The notes below the pieces were generated by a model that worked only from the letters and a program-made list of their open reading frames with translations, did no database searches and was not told where the DNA came from. The position numbers were made by a program, and so were the translations under genes. 64,000 nt of DNA from Uranotaenia lowii (lineage: Eukaryota; Arthropoda; Insecta; Diptera; Culicidae). The stretch is from NCBI RefSeq assembly GCF_029784155.1, contig NC_073692.1, positions 365,161,160 through 365,225,159 on the forward strand, written 5' to 3'. Positions 1 through 11,790 of the stretch are shown piece after piece (positions within the stretch are counted from its first letter, which is position 1; the number at the start of each line of letters is the position of its first letter).

Positions 1-620
1 AGTGTCGTATTCCATTTTGTAGAATGAGGTTTCATTATAAGATTTATCTCATTTTAATTATGCTTTTTAATAGAGCATACTAGCGGCTAGCAAAAACACG
101 AAATATCTCGTATTTGGTCTGCAATGTAATATTATTGCCGTTTTTTTTAAAGCCAATTTTCAAACTTAAATCATTAACTTGGTTCAAGTTTGAATCAAGA
201 AAATTTGATCAGCAAATCTTATGATTTTTATCTTTTACTTTTTTTGAAAATTTGATTTATTTTCATCAAAGGCAAAATTTTTTGAATTTGAAGAATAGTT
301 TGAACTTGTTTGATTTGAGTATAGAAGAAGTTCATTTTTAAGAAATTGAAGACTTTCCCAAAAAAAGGCTAATTTTACGCCCAAATAAACTAAGTTTGTT
401 CTACCACACTTTAAAACAAATTCAAAGATTTTAACCTCTTTAACTCTTAATTTTAGAACCAATTTTCTAAAGTTACGATTTAATACGAAAACTTTTAATG
501 TCAAAGTACTTAAAAATGACTAATCATATAGTTGCAATCAAAATTTGTTTTCATTTTTTTTTGTTTTCGTGCATTTTTGCACAAAAAATCATAGATTAAA
601 ATCAGTCACCAAAACCCCCC
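1..620. other. AT-rich sequence with no recognised feature
   Basis: No coding motif, RNA or terminal repeat is seen. Open frames here are short, lysine/phenylalanine-rich and typical of chance frames in AT-rich DNA. It may hold the lost 5' part of the copia relic that follows, but no second LTR copy was found. Confidence 0.5.
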
Positions 621-1783
621 CCATGAGTCGGTTCTTCCTACGGCCCTGTCCAGATGGGTCGCATGCTGCTGAACGTTGGCTTCCAGATTTCCGAAGTGGT
701 CAAAGCATTGACGTAACGAGACGAATATCCATAAAGCTGTTCGAAAGGGTTACTTTCATGATGTGGAGCTACGCTGTAGCCAGCACGCATGAGTTCATCC
801 AAGCCTACAGTACAACTTTTCTGTGGCTTTGGAGGAGGTATTGTCAGCGACGGTTAGTTGCCAGCAACTTAAGCAACACAGAGTCAGATTGGATGTTTGT
901 TGCTGAACTTTGATTTCCGACTTTTTGTAGCGATCAAAGAGTTGGAGTCGAGAAGATCATTCTGATACTTTGTAGCTGTGCTGTGGTTAGTATGCGCGAG
1001 CATGTCTTTGATGGATGGAAGCTGCTTCGGGTGCTTCGGAGGAGGTGGTTCGGGCGATGGTTAGCCGCTAGCGAATTCATCCGCCTCTTGATTTCTGAGG
1101 CATTTTGGATGAGTCTTGTCGATCGCAGTCTAGCTAATTCACGAAGCCACCGAGAAAGGGTTCTGTTAGCAACAATAGGTTGTTTATCTGGGGTTACCAG
1201 AATACAACATGCAAGATATGCTGTGCGTTCGCATGCTGAGGTTATCAGCCACCAGAATCAACGTAGATTCGTTATCGATTCTGGTGCCAGTTAACATACG
1301 TTGGGAGACGAGAGCGACTACGAGTGTAGCGATGGCAAAGCTGACGATGATAATCAAGATTCAGCGAACAGCAGAAGCTAATCAACGCTACGTGGCTAAC
1401 GTAGCCTCTGAAGATGCGGTAGAGCTACTTCGAATCGTCAGCAAGCTCAAGGGCCAAAGGAACTGTTTTCCGGAAGACCACCACAGCCATGAAAGAGAAC
1501 GAGATTCAGGCTGAACGAAGTGAGGTTATCACTGAGCAGCCGTTCAACGATTTGATCGGTTGTTTGCAGTCATCAGAATATCAGTGCTGTGGTTAGCGCA
1601 CTTAGCAAATATCAGGCCAGCCCGGTGGATAGGCATTGGCTAGGCCTGAAGCGTGTTCTACGATACCTTCGACGTGTGACCGATATGGCGTTGGTATACT
1701 GCTGACGCGCAAACTTGGAACCATTTCGAGAATCTTATTGCGTGGTCAACGAAACGTCATCGACTGGATCCTTGTGATATGCG

Positions 1784-2089
1784 GTGAAGCAAGGTTTGTG
1801 GCTAACAAACTTCCTAAGTGAATTGGCTGTGGTAAGCACTCATTTCACTTCGATGGAGTACAACATATCATGCACCCAGTACCTGGAAGAGGCGCGGACC
1901 AATGAGCGGATGAAGCATCTGGATGTAAAGTATGCATTCATCTGGAAGATCGTAAGAAGCGGTCAGATTTCTTTGAGACACATCTCTACTGAGGATCAGC
2001 CAGCTGATGCGTTCACGAAGGCGTTACCAAGGGTGAGGCACGAGAAGCTGTTCAGCATTCTCAATTTACGAATCGAGGGGAGGTGTTGA
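1784..2089 (+). pseudogene. C-terminal RNase H fragment of copia pol
   Basis: This open frame of about 100 codons ends in the conserved copia RNase H tail: a histidine-aspartate segment (KHLDVKYAFIW), then TEDQPADAFTKALPR and a short leucine-rich end. RNase H removes the RNA strand during reverse transcription. The stop codon falls at 2087-2089, six bases into the 3' LTR (which starts TGTTGA), a normal arrangement in this superfamily. The upstream reverse-transcriptase part is in another frame and truncated, so this is not a functional polyprotein. Confidence 0.85.
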
Positions 2090-2509
2090 AATTTACGGTT
2101 TCCTCCGGAACAGCAGCGGCATAGCAGCAAACTTCTGCTGCCACGAACAGAACCAAAACATTGTTTGTTTTGGTTCCTATTGCTATGTTCAATTCGCAAT
2201 TGAGAACAATAGATCAATGATTGCTTATGACAGGTGAGGATGATAAACGCGGTACCAATGTTTACATCATCACACGGTTAGGCGAGAATACTCGAATTGG
2301 GTTTGTGGTTACACACAGTGTTGCCAGATATTATGGATAAGAATATCAAAGTTCGCATTGCGAATTGAGTACTTTCCCGGTTAGGGAACATAAGAAGTGG
2401 AAAGTGACAATTATTTATCGCTTATTAATATAGTTGTATTCTACTGACTTCACAGACAAAATATGAATAAAGATAACTCTATTACACCACTGAAACCTGC
2501 GTTTCAACA
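2084..2509 (+). repeat. 3' LTR of the copia relic
   Basis: The LTR is 426 bp, starts TGTTGAAA and ends TTTCAACA, a matched TG...CA inverted end. It directly follows the purine-rich tract AATCGAGGGGAGG. An AATAAA polyadenylation signal is at 2466-2471 near its end. No matching 5' LTR was found in the window, so the element is truncated or rearranged at its left side. Confidence 0.8.
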
Positions 2510-3424
2510 AAATCAAATGTTATCTACTTGGAATATTTGGATTCAATTACGTTTCTGCGATTTATTTAAATTGTAGACTGAAATTATTTCAACATCTTCT
2601 TCAATCTTTTTCGCCACGGTAGACTTTTTGACCCCATAGAGACTTTTCCAAACAAACACATTCAAACACATTTGCTCAGCCAGGGTCAGATTTAGCAAAG
2701 AAAATATTTGTGAACAAAATAATTGAAAAAAAAAACACCACGAGAAAAATTGGTCCGTTTTGCAAAACTCATCCTTTAGAATTTCCGATCCGCAGACTGA
2801 GGGCATTAGCAAAATTATCGGCAATATTGTGACAATTTTTGGAACAAATGGGCTGTTACCTAAAAATTTACGAGATATTTCTCATTTTTTTCAATTTTTT
2901 GCAACAAGAAGCAGTCACTTTCGTCGGTTTATTTATTGATTCACTTGATTTTTAATTTTTTTTTGCTTAGCAGGTTAATATTTCGAACCAAATTTTTATG
3001 CGAAGTTAACATACCTTTAACGATAATCAAAGCTGATTGTGTAGCTCTTTATTCTTTATGAATACTTAGTCATGCTTTTTCGGGATTTACACATCTCAAA
3101 TATCGACTGTAATAAATATTGAATACATCATTCCTTAAAAATAAAATTTATTTGACTTTATTTGAGGGTAACATAATACTCCGATGATTAAAATTCGGTA
3201 AGCATGTACATTAGGGTGACCCTATGATATATGGAGAATTTTAAATGCCAAAATTTAACTGCATCTACCCAATTATGTTAATTCTTTTATCAAAATAGCT
3301 AACTGTGCACATTTTATTTTGAAAGAACCACAGAGAGGGAAATCTCGAACGCCTCGAACATGAATTTTTTTTAAATGGTAGAAATTTCTATTCACAATTT
3401 TTTTTACAGTGTTGCCAGAAATAG
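2510..3424. other. AT-rich intergenic sequence, nothing recognised
   Basis: There are only short AT-driven frames. A minus-strand open frame at 2543-2824 has no recognisable motif. The sequence ACAGTGTTGCCAG at about 3408, just before the foldback, resembles hAT-type ends seen elsewhere in the window, but no partner end was found. Confidence 0.4.
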
Positions 3425-3745
3425 TAATAATTATATCGCTGAAATGTTGTGTTCTGTGAGAAAGAAAATTTAAGAATTGAAAGACTTTAAATGGATAGAA
3501 AATTAGAATAAGATGAATGATATTGAAAATTAGTGGACGTCTAGCTTTAATTGAAAATCATCTCTTTGTTCCTCACGGGCCTACTTTTTCAAACTAAACT
3601 ACCTTTCTACTCATTTTCAACATTTTTCATCATATTCTAATTTTTATCCGGACCATTAGTAGTCCCGCGTCGATTCTTCTACTTTCAAACCTTAAATATT
3701 CTTTCTCAATGACTATTTCATTTCACCGATATAGCGGATAATATA
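3425..3745. mobile_element. Foldback/MITE with long imperfect inverted arms
   Basis: The left arm (about 3433-3535) reads TATATCGCTGAAATG, then GAGAAAGAAAATTTAAG, then AAATTAGAATAAGATGAA. The reverse complement of the right arm (about 3612-3742) repeats these blocks in the same order with scattered mismatches and one extra segment of about 30 bp. The arms could form a long hairpin. There is no coding sequence, and no target duplication was identified. Confidence 0.6.
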
Positions 3746-5634
3746 ATTCCATAAAATTTATTTACGCCGATTAACTTTTCATTTCATATATTTTTAAACT
3801 TGAGAAGACAAAGAAAATAAGTTTTCGTTCAAAATCTTAAGCATTGTTTTGAATCTATATGTGAATCCTTTTTTAAAAGTTTTTAAAATAAAATTCTTTA
3901 TTCTTTGCATAAACTTAAAATTCCGAACCTTGAAATTCATTCACATATTTTATCGGCCACTTCAAGTTGTCTGGATTCCTGATCTTCAGTTCAATGATAA
4001 TCCCCAAATTTACACGTCACTTCCAGTCAAACTGATTGATCTCAAAGACCCGCCTCAAAAGGATCAACTTGAAAAGAAATGAGTTTTTCTCCCTTAGAAA
4101 AAAAAATGCGATCAGCTCACCGATCGATGGCTGCGTTTGCATCAGGTTTCATCAGCATATTCACATGCGAACCTTTTTCGGCGATCGGTTGCAAATTTTC
4201 CCGATGCTTCTGCTTCAATCATTCCGTCCAAGGGGCGGGAAAAAAATCAGATTGACTCTGGACTCTGGGAAGCTTGATGGCATTCCGCTGATACGTGATT
4301 TCGGAAACCGTAAAACACTTCTGAAGTGGCCCTCGTCGAGACGATCCCCTCTAGGTAAAAGTTTCGAAACGAAGCAGGTTCGTGAACTTTCGGTAAGATC
4401 TTGGTAAGTTTGATATTCACGCTTTAATTGAATGATTTAAGATTTAAGACTAACCGAAATCTTAAACTTGGTTTATATTGAACCGTTCCTTGAAGAAGGG
4501 ACACGCAAATTTTTCAGGCAACCTCGAAAGGAATTGATTGCGAAACTTGATCGAAAAATACGTTTCCGAAGCGAATGGATCAAGTTGAAAGATAAACGAT
4601 CGCTGCCCCGAGGTGCCACAAATTATGCCTTCTGAAAATTTTATTGTATCCTTTTTCGCTGGAAAGATATCAATCATGCAAGGATACTTGTGGAAATTAC
4701 TATGGAAGTGATGCGAAGCGAAAGGTTGGGTCAGTTTGTAATCTGCAGCTGAAATTTTAAACGTAGACTTCTTCAAAAGTGATTCGATAATTGTTCGCCT
4801 TATAAGGTTAATGATGATTGTGACTTTCAAGCCATCCATACATATTCAACCAATTCCCAGCTAGATTCTAATCATTTAATCATACTTAAGCAGAAGCTGT
4901 TATTAATAGCTGAACTTCACGGGCTTTGAGAATCATTGAATATGCAACAAACCGCCCCATTTTCCAATCCACCAACCGCATCAATGGATCAATTTGAGAA
5001 GGCAAGGCGCTAAAAGACCTTCTTAGCATAAAACGGAAACGCGTTGCGACGATTAACATTCCAACTCAACCTCGTCGCGAGATCAGATGCGTGTCTCTTC
5101 TACTGGCCAACTGACTTGTGGGGTGTTAATAATTGAGTCCCCATTACAACAACCTTGTCACTGTTTTATCAGCAGTTTAATTAGCATCCAACGAAATAAC
5201 TGGAGCCCTTATTCTATAGGCGTTTAATAACGCATGCTACCGAGCTAATAAAGTGGGACCTTGTCTTTGACGTTCCTCACCTGACTCGTCGAAAGATGGA
5301 AGGTCGTCAACGCACGACGCTGGACAGTGAGAATGCCCATATTATTTTTAAAATGTCTTTGAGATTTTTTCATTATTATTTAGTTTTTCGTTAATGAGAA
5401 GATTATTAGATATGGAATAAAACACCACAAATTTAACATCGAACAGAATAGATCCTAGTTTTGTAGATTGTGCTACATAACAGTGACTGACAAAACTTTA
5501 AGATCACCAGTCTCCAAAAACGAATCCAGCTCCAATACATACTTTAGGGTTAAAACAATTTTTTTTTATAATTGTTTAATGCTTACTATCCAATAACCAA
5601 AAGACCTATATCTACTTAAGTGCGTGCCTACGAA
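3746..5634. other. Unannotated intergenic DNA, 4.0-5.35 kb of higher GC
   Basis: Frames of up to about 125 codons occur on both strands (4036-4407 plus, 4462-4839 minus), but they lack protein-like composition or recognised motifs. The stretch from about 4000 to 5340 is less AT-rich and less repetitive than its flanks, so it may be old unique sequence with regulatory content. That is inference from composition only. Confidence 0.35.
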
Positions 5635-6400
5635 GTTCGAATTTCGCTGAACAAAGGTTGGTACCGAATTTTCTCGAATACGAGCATGAAAGTTACAAAA
5701 TGATCCTCAAATAGCCTTTTTGTGACTATTAATAGCATCACTTAGTGTTAGAGTTACAAATAGGGCCTAAAATAGCCTTCCATGGACTTCAAGTTCCAAA
5801 AAGTCCCTTAAATAGCCATTTTGTGAAATATCAAATCGCATCCCTTCAGTATAAAAGTTACAAATTGGGTCTCAAATAGCCTTCCATGGACTTCAAGTTC
5901 CAGAAAGTTCCTCAAATAGTCTGGCGTCTACGCTGCTGGCTGCTGGCTGCCCTTGCACGTATTCTAGGGAAGCTTATTACCACTTCGAGTTTTAGCTGCT
6001 GGTAAGGCAACATATAGGCGTGACCTCGTGGCAGCGTGATTGGCTATCATCTTGATGGTTTGCGGTTCAAATCTGGTATCAGGACTTATTTTTTTCCTTA
6101 GGTTGTTTGATTGCTTGAGTAAGCCAATAAATCAAATGTGTATCAGAAATGGCGTGCGTGCCGGCATGTATCAAACATTGTCAAAAACAAAGCAATAAAG
6201 TCAGATGAATTGAGGTGATGGGAGGAATTAAGATGGATGCCGAGAAACTGGCAGCACCATATGGGCTGATGGTGACCGAAGTAAGAGAGAAGAGAATAGA
6301 TTTTTTATTTGTTTTTGCTGATTAAAAGACGACTTGTGAGCTGAACAGAAGTTCGTTCAAATTTGTACTGGATTTTCAAAGTTTCGTTAAAAACTTAAAT
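5635..6400 (+). repeat. tRNA-like repeat family A, copy 1
   Basis: This copy is homologous to 11125-11790. Shared blocks are CACTTCGAGTTTTA, AGGCGTGACCTCGTGG (GGCGTGGTCTTGTGG in copy 2), a box-B-like GGTTCAAATCT, and downstream sequence ending TTTCAAAGTTTC. It includes a tandem repeat of about 103 bp (about 5690-5925) in which CTTCCATGGACTTCAAGTTCC recurs with single-base changes. The tRNA-like core is at about 6013-6078. It is best read as a SINE-like or composite element whose full limits are unknown. Confidence 0.6.
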
Positions 6401-6742
6401 TTTGGGCTGAATAAAACGAAATTCGGCACATTGATTAACCTGTGTTTGACCTTTTTAACGAGACTTTTGGTTGCTTGGGTAACGATACCATGAACATCTT
6501 AAATCTTAAATGTGTTCAGGAAGTCCCCTTGAAGAAGTAAAATTCCAATTTTTTTGTTCGCAAAGTCAGTTTCATTCATCTTGATGTCTTAAATCGATCA
6601 TGGCGTTATTTGACTATTGTTGAATTCTGACAATTTAACCTAAATTTCGATTAAGAAAGAACGATCTTGATAGGCTTTTACAACTGAAAAAAAAATGAGT
6701 TTTAAACCTCATCCGTCTCTGTTTTTCATACCCGTAATAGTC

Positions 6743-7143
6743 CCTGGAGTGTCAATTTGACACTCATTGCTTGAAACGTTATAACTTTGCGACAGTACGA
6801 TCAATTTTTTTGAAAAATATATCAGTAGATACATTTTATTGTCAGTTAAGAAATGTTCCCAACACTTTTACAGTTATATTTACTTGCTTCCTAGCAATTC
6901 AACTTCTTAAATGAAAAATCCGAAAAAACATCCCTCACTAAAACTACCGTAAGTCACAGATGGTTTACACTAAAAAAAAAGAAGCTGAATTGTGAGAGAG
7001 CAAGTGAATATAGCTGTATAAAATGTTCGGAACATTTTCAACTGACATTAAAATGTTTCTATTGATGAATTAATGAAAAAAATGATAGCAGTGGAAACCA
7101 TTTAGAACTATTTTACTTCAGGAGTGTCAATTGACACTCAAGG
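6743..7143. mobile_element. Foldback element with palindromic ends
   Basis: The left end CCTGGAGTGTCAATTTGACA and the right end (reverse complement CCTTGAGTGTCAATTGACAC) are near identical, and each is itself palindromic around GAGTGTCAA/TTGACACTC. The inner arms also pair: ACATTTTATTGTCAGTTAAG on the left matches the complement of the ACTGACATTAAAATGT region on the right, and the AATTCAACTTCTT and GAAGCTGAATT segments face each other near the centre. The whole unit of about 400 bp can fold. No ORF is present and the target duplication is unclear. Confidence 0.7.
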
Positions 7144-7704
7144 TCTGATTAAGGAATTTATTTCTGGGTTTTCAGAGAGCGTCCATAAAAATTTTAATAA
7201 TGCATAAAAAATAGATTATCTACTATAAACACTGAATTTCGATACACAGAAAAATATATACTCGACTAAATTTCCGGATCTCAAGAAGTAAGAAGAGAAA
7301 AAATTCTTTCAGAGAATTACAGTCAGCATTATTTCTGAACGAAATTGAAAAAAAAATGTTTTTTTTTATTCTGATTTTCAGACAAAACTTTTCACACAGA
7401 ATCTGACATTTCTATAAGCGCAAAGATTGTTAAGACTTTTTGTTCTGGCCGACTCAAAAATTGTAAATCTTTGAGCTCCATCGTATCTTTCACATGTTTG
7501 CAGCACTTGGACTGATCTAGCTAGGATTATCAGACACTTTCAGAAAACAAGCGGGACATTTCACGAAAAAAAAGCGGGACATCGCTGTAAATAGCGACAT
7601 TTGGGAAAATCTAACAAAGATAATTATTATAACCATTCCCATAATATGTATATGTTCCTTCCGCTAAAATAGTTAATAGAAAGTAATAAAATATGGATAA
7701 ATGA

Positions 7705-8024
7705 AATCTTATACATAAAAAATGGAGTTTTCTTTGTAACACCATCACGTTTAAACGGACGGTCGCAATGAAGTGAAATTTGGTATCCGAGGGTTTTTCG
7801 GGTCAGAGATAGTTTGTATAATAGTTTCAAGAATCCAACTTTTATTAAAGGAGGCTCCCCTTACAAAATCAACTTCAAATGGGACACAAGCTGTACAATT
7901 TTTTTACGATTTTCATAAAAATCGATTGGCGAGCACGATGAAGTTAAGGACGTGTAGATGAAATAAAACTTTATTACGATTTATTTATTTAAAGGTATAA
8001 ACGAAATTTACCGGGTCAGCTAGT
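7705..8024 (+). mobile_element. Rolling-circle-like element, subtype 1 copy 1
   Basis: This copy is homologous over its whole length to the minus-strand copy at 45371-45662. Shared blocks include CATCACGTTTAAACGG, GAAGTGAAATTTGGTATC, GAGGGTTTTTCG, AGAGATAGTTTGTATAATAG and the terminal CCGGGTCAGCTAGT. A small stem (GGTA...TACC) lies just before the terminal signature, as expected of Helitron/Helentron 3' ends. There is no coding sequence. The superfamily assignment is inferred from the hairpin and terminal pattern. Confidence 0.55.
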
Positions 8025-8299
8025 TTGTTCAAAAAATTGAATTTCCATGAAAAATTCCACCTTTGTAAACTGCGAAACTTCAGAAGAAACATTGTAGCTA
8101 AGAGTTATTTATAATCCGAAATTTTAAGAAAGTTTTTATATTTTTAATTAGCCGTTTTTGATCATCTCCCAAATTTATTAAGTTTAACTCGTCCATTTAT
8201 TTATTGTTTGATTGAAAATAGTTTTTTTGTTCGCTCGTTAGTCCTGTTATATTTAATGTGGAATTTGATTTTTTACTAAAACTTTACATTCAAGGGATT

Positions 8300-9143
8300 C
8301 TGCTAGGATAACGGAGAAAAATCATGAGAAAAAAACCAAGTTCAGTAGGGGAGGGCTTTTGGAATGGAAAAATATTTCTTTGCTTATTCGAGAAAGCTCC
8401 AGTGGGGGAATGGATAGTGAAGAGGGGGGCTCGCATACAATTTTTCGTATAACTCGGTAATATTTCAAGCTAGAATTTGTCATAGGAAATAAGAGATTTA
8501 AGACCCCTCCTTTCTTTTCAGTGAGAAGCTAGGAAAGCGAGAGGGGTGCACCCATTCTTTTTTTAATAGGGGGTGCGAGAAATGTTTTCTTGATTACTAA
8601 ACGGGGGGTTCCTTGTAATTTCATTTTTGATGACTTGGAAAGTGATCAAGTAGATGGAGTAAAATTTAGGTTGGGAGAGGAATATTATACAAGTAAAACA
8701 TTTATTGTGGCAGCATTTAGGAAACTATGAATAAATAAATACAGCGTCTTAGTTTAAAATACAAAATAATATTTTGAAAACCAATTTTAGGACAGGTTTT
8801 GAAAACAGAAAAGCATATTTCTCGCATGAGCTTTCATTACGTCGTATAAAACAAAATGTAAACAAACAAATTTTATAACGAAAAAATACAAAAACTAACA
8901 TATACTAGTCGCAATTTATTTCCATTTAGAATGTTTGTTGCCTCTACAACATATTCTATATGTGAAATACAAATTTCAAAGTTGTTTTTATATCTTTAGT
9001 ATCAGTTGTTTTTTGTGAATACTTAAGATGTTTCATACGACGTAATGAAAGCTCTCGCGAGATTTTAGAAAACAAGAATTGATCTTATTTTTCAATTTCC
9101 ATCTTTTCTAGAAGGTGTAGCAAAGCACACCGGGTCAGCTTGT
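8300..9143 (+). mobile_element. Rolling-circle-like element, subtype 2 copy 1 (degraded)
   Basis: It ends with GGTGTAGCAAAGCACACC followed by GGGTCAGCTTGT, matching the end at 59356-59388 almost exactly. Its 5' half has two to three decayed units of the same G-rich tandem repeat (AGTGGGGGAATGG, AGAGGGGGGCTC, AATTTTTCGTATAACTCG) found at 57.3-59.1 kb. There is no ORF. Confidence 0.55.
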
Positions 9144-9459
9144 CTTGTAGAAACTTTGAAAAAATGCTGCTAGTTTTGAGAAAAAAACACGAAAAACATA
9201 ATAATTGCATGATTAACTGTATTCAACTAATGATAGTGTTAAAAGAATTACAAGATTAGAAAAAAATGACAGGAGTTGAAAATGATCTAGGAGAGATTTT
9301 ATGAAAAGCGTATTCATCAAGCGGAAAAGGTGAAGTCTTCCACTGAAGTTTACTTAGGAAAAAGCGGGACTTTAAAACAAAATGTGGGACGGCGGAAAAT
9401 TTCAAAAAAACCGGGACATGTTCCCCTTTTACAAGACGGATGACAACCCTACTTTAGAC

Positions 9460-11124
9460 ACATCTGGCAAAAATGTTCCTTAGATTTTAAATTTGATTTA
9501 AAAGTAGATTATGATCTGGAAAATGTTTTTTCACTCGGAGATCCATTCCAATTTTTCCTTGGGGATATGAATCATGGCATTATTTATAAAAAAGATAAAG
9601 TTAATATTTATAGCATCTTCCGTAAACGGGCTCAGTACACTGTAGTTTTTTGCATAATATTTTTTCGAAATTATGACTATTTGAATTTTTGCAAAAAACC
9701 CAATGCATACCATGAGACTATCTGAAGCTTTAGTTTTGAACTGTTCTGATTATTGAAAATAAACTGATAATTTGTATCAATCTTCAAAGTTATCATGGTC
9801 TTCAAAAAAAAATCCCGAAGCAGAACAGAACCCAATCTTAAGAAAGGACAGTCTCCCAATATGGATTGGATTTTTTCGAAATTGGAAAATTAAAAAAATC
9901 ATAGTTGAAAATAACTATATAGAATTGCAGTGTAATTCCCATTCACGGAGGATGTTATCGATGTTTATTATATTAGATCGGATCGGAAATATTGGAAGTT
10001 GGTAACTATTTTTTTTCTATCATATTTTCGCTCAAACAAAGCATGAATATAGTTTTTCGTATAAAATTTGACCTCTTTAAAATATGTCCTTAAGTTTTGA
10101 TAATTGTAAGCGAAATTTGTAAAATGAAGCCTTAAGTTACACAATAGGGAACATACTTTTCATCGATGAGAAAATCTTTGAACTGAGTCTAGAGTCTGAT
10201 GGATTTTATTGGTTTGGTTTGAGTAATAAATTGTTCTATACTCAAGTCAAATAAGCTGGATCTGCGAGACTCTTGTGCAAATTCAAAAATTTCAACCATC
10301 AATGGAAATTATTCAAATTTTCAAAAGAGAAAGTAAGAGATAAAAATCATGCGGCCAAAATGTGATTCTCACAAACTTTATCCAAATTGAAGATTTTAGT
10401 TTGCAATTTGGTTCTTGAAAAAAACTGCAAAATATGCAAGTAATGTTAAACAACACATCATGAAAATATTAAATTTCCAGCAAATTTTTTAAAACGTGAG
10501 GATTACAGCAAATATTTTTCATTAAAAATCAATTCCATAATCTAAAACCAGTGGATGGTTAAAAAAAATCGGTCTATTTTATTGAACAAATATTCCAAAA
10601 TAATCTAAAATTCTTCTTAAATCTTGGTATTTTCCCAAAACCTTCACGAATAAAATGCGTTTTTTATTCAGAAACTAGGTAGCTATGATTGTTTATATCT
10701 TTAAAACAAGTCATTTGTTCAAAACACTTTCATGGAAGAAAATTAAGGTTATTTTGTGGTATAAAGTTTATAAAGAAAAGTCTCTGTTGAAAAGAACTTG
10801 GGAAAATTAAGTTAATGAACTGCATCAAAATTAACTGAATTTGGTTAATTTTGTACCCTTGAAACAAGGAGATATCAGCTCACGAAAACTTTGGCTTTCT
10901 CACCAGAGTAGCAGATGCTTGTCAATCAAGATAATTTTTAACAAAATTACTAGAAATACAAACTTTAACCTGACATTCTGGACAGAATCTTCATACCTTT
11001 TAACTACTCACGCCATAATAATTTCAGGTAAAAACAACTCATGCAACCTAAAGTCACATATTTGCTTGATTGAAGTCTTTGATAGTTACATATTGGATGA
11101 CAAAGAGAATGAACTGCCCAATTC
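9460..11124. other. AT-rich intergenic sequence, nothing recognised
   Basis: Frames of 60-97 codons on both strands have no motif and AT-driven composition. I see no terminal repeats, RNA genes or promoter-like elements that stand out. Confidence 0.4.
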
Positions 11125-11790
11125 CCTTAAGTGAACTTTACGTACTCATTAATGAACTTGAAAGTTGCAAAAATTGTCTTTATGTACGTTCCTATGAGTG
11201 AACTATATGTAATCACTAATGAACTTGAAATTTGATTTATATGTTCGTTATAAGGGACTTTAGTCACATAAAGGGCACAAAAGTGCTCGAACGAGATTTA
11301 CTAAGTCACAAAAAGGGCATTGAGGGGCTTTCAAATTCACATCACTACTTCGAGTTTTAATTACAGTTAGACCAACATCTAGGCGTGGTCTTGTGGTAAC
11401 GTATTCGATTCTCACCTCGAAGGTTGGGGTTCGATCCTCATGCCGGGTAAGGCTTTTTTCCAATGAGTAACTAATTTGGTATTTGAGTGCCATTCTGATC
11501 TGATACATGTAGCAAACGTAGGAAAGAAGCAATTGAGCAATTTTTCGAGCTTGGAATCCGGCTCGTTGCATCATGGCGGCACCATTTCCTGAACATAGTA
11601 AATCATCAAGAGAAGATGATATGAACCGATGCCAAGGGTGCAATTGAGATGAAGAGAGAATTTTTTGCTCATTTTTAGATTTTTTTCGAAGCTAAATTAA
11701 AAGGCCGTTGGAAGCTGAATAGAAGATCATTAAGACTTGTTTTGGAACTTGAAAGTATCAGTAAGGATATAAGAATCTTATTCAATAAGG
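11125..11790 (+). repeat. tRNA-like repeat family A, copy 2
   Basis: This is the second copy of the family at 5635-6400. It contains CACTACTTCGAGTTTTAA, GGCGTGGTCTTGTGG, and a strong Pol III box-B-like GGTTCGATCC at about 11429-11438. The upstream part has short tandem GAACTTGAAAGTTGC-like units in place of the longer repeat of copy 1. A minus-strand open frame of 127 codons across it is a shadow frame. Confidence 0.6.

Larger units (their letters stand above)
980..2509 (+). mobile_element. Degraded Ty1/copia LTR retrotransposon (pol fragments plus 3' LTR)
   Basis: Fragments of a copia pol polyprotein lie in the normal order. An aspartic-protease motif FVIDSGAS sits near 1270-1294 and is followed by a stop, then HTLGDE. 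The end of the reverse transcriptase, with SALSKYQASPVD and LGLKRVLRYLRR, is at about 1590-1690. The RNase H end, with the diagnostic HLDVKYAF, TEDQPADAFTKALP and RHEKL motifs, is at about 1915-2060. A purine tract (2074-2083) precedes the LTR. Integrase and most of the reverse transcriptase are absent between about 1350 and 1560, and frames shift several times, so it is dead. The region 620-980 may be gag remnant, but I see no clear CCHC knuckle. Confidence 0.85.
7522..9451. mobile_element. Composite hAT-like MITE split by two nested elements
   Basis: The outer pieces share the motif AGCGGGAC (7549, 7572 and about 9362) and have related ends: TAGGATTATCAG on the left and, as reverse complement, TAGGGTTGTCATCC on the right. 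Two elements with the CCGGGTCAGCTAGT-type end lie inside (7705-8024 and about 8300-9143), so the outer unit is probably a short element broken by later insertions. No clean 8-bp target duplication was found, so the limits are tentative. Confidence 0.4.

Noticed and set aside
2316..2330. CAGTGTTGCCAG inside the copia LTR as a hAT end
   Set aside because: No matching inverted end or 8-bp duplication; it lies within an otherwise continuous LTR.
11260..11643. 127-codon minus-strand ORF
   Set aside because: It runs across a copy of the tRNA-like repeat and is not open in the other copy.
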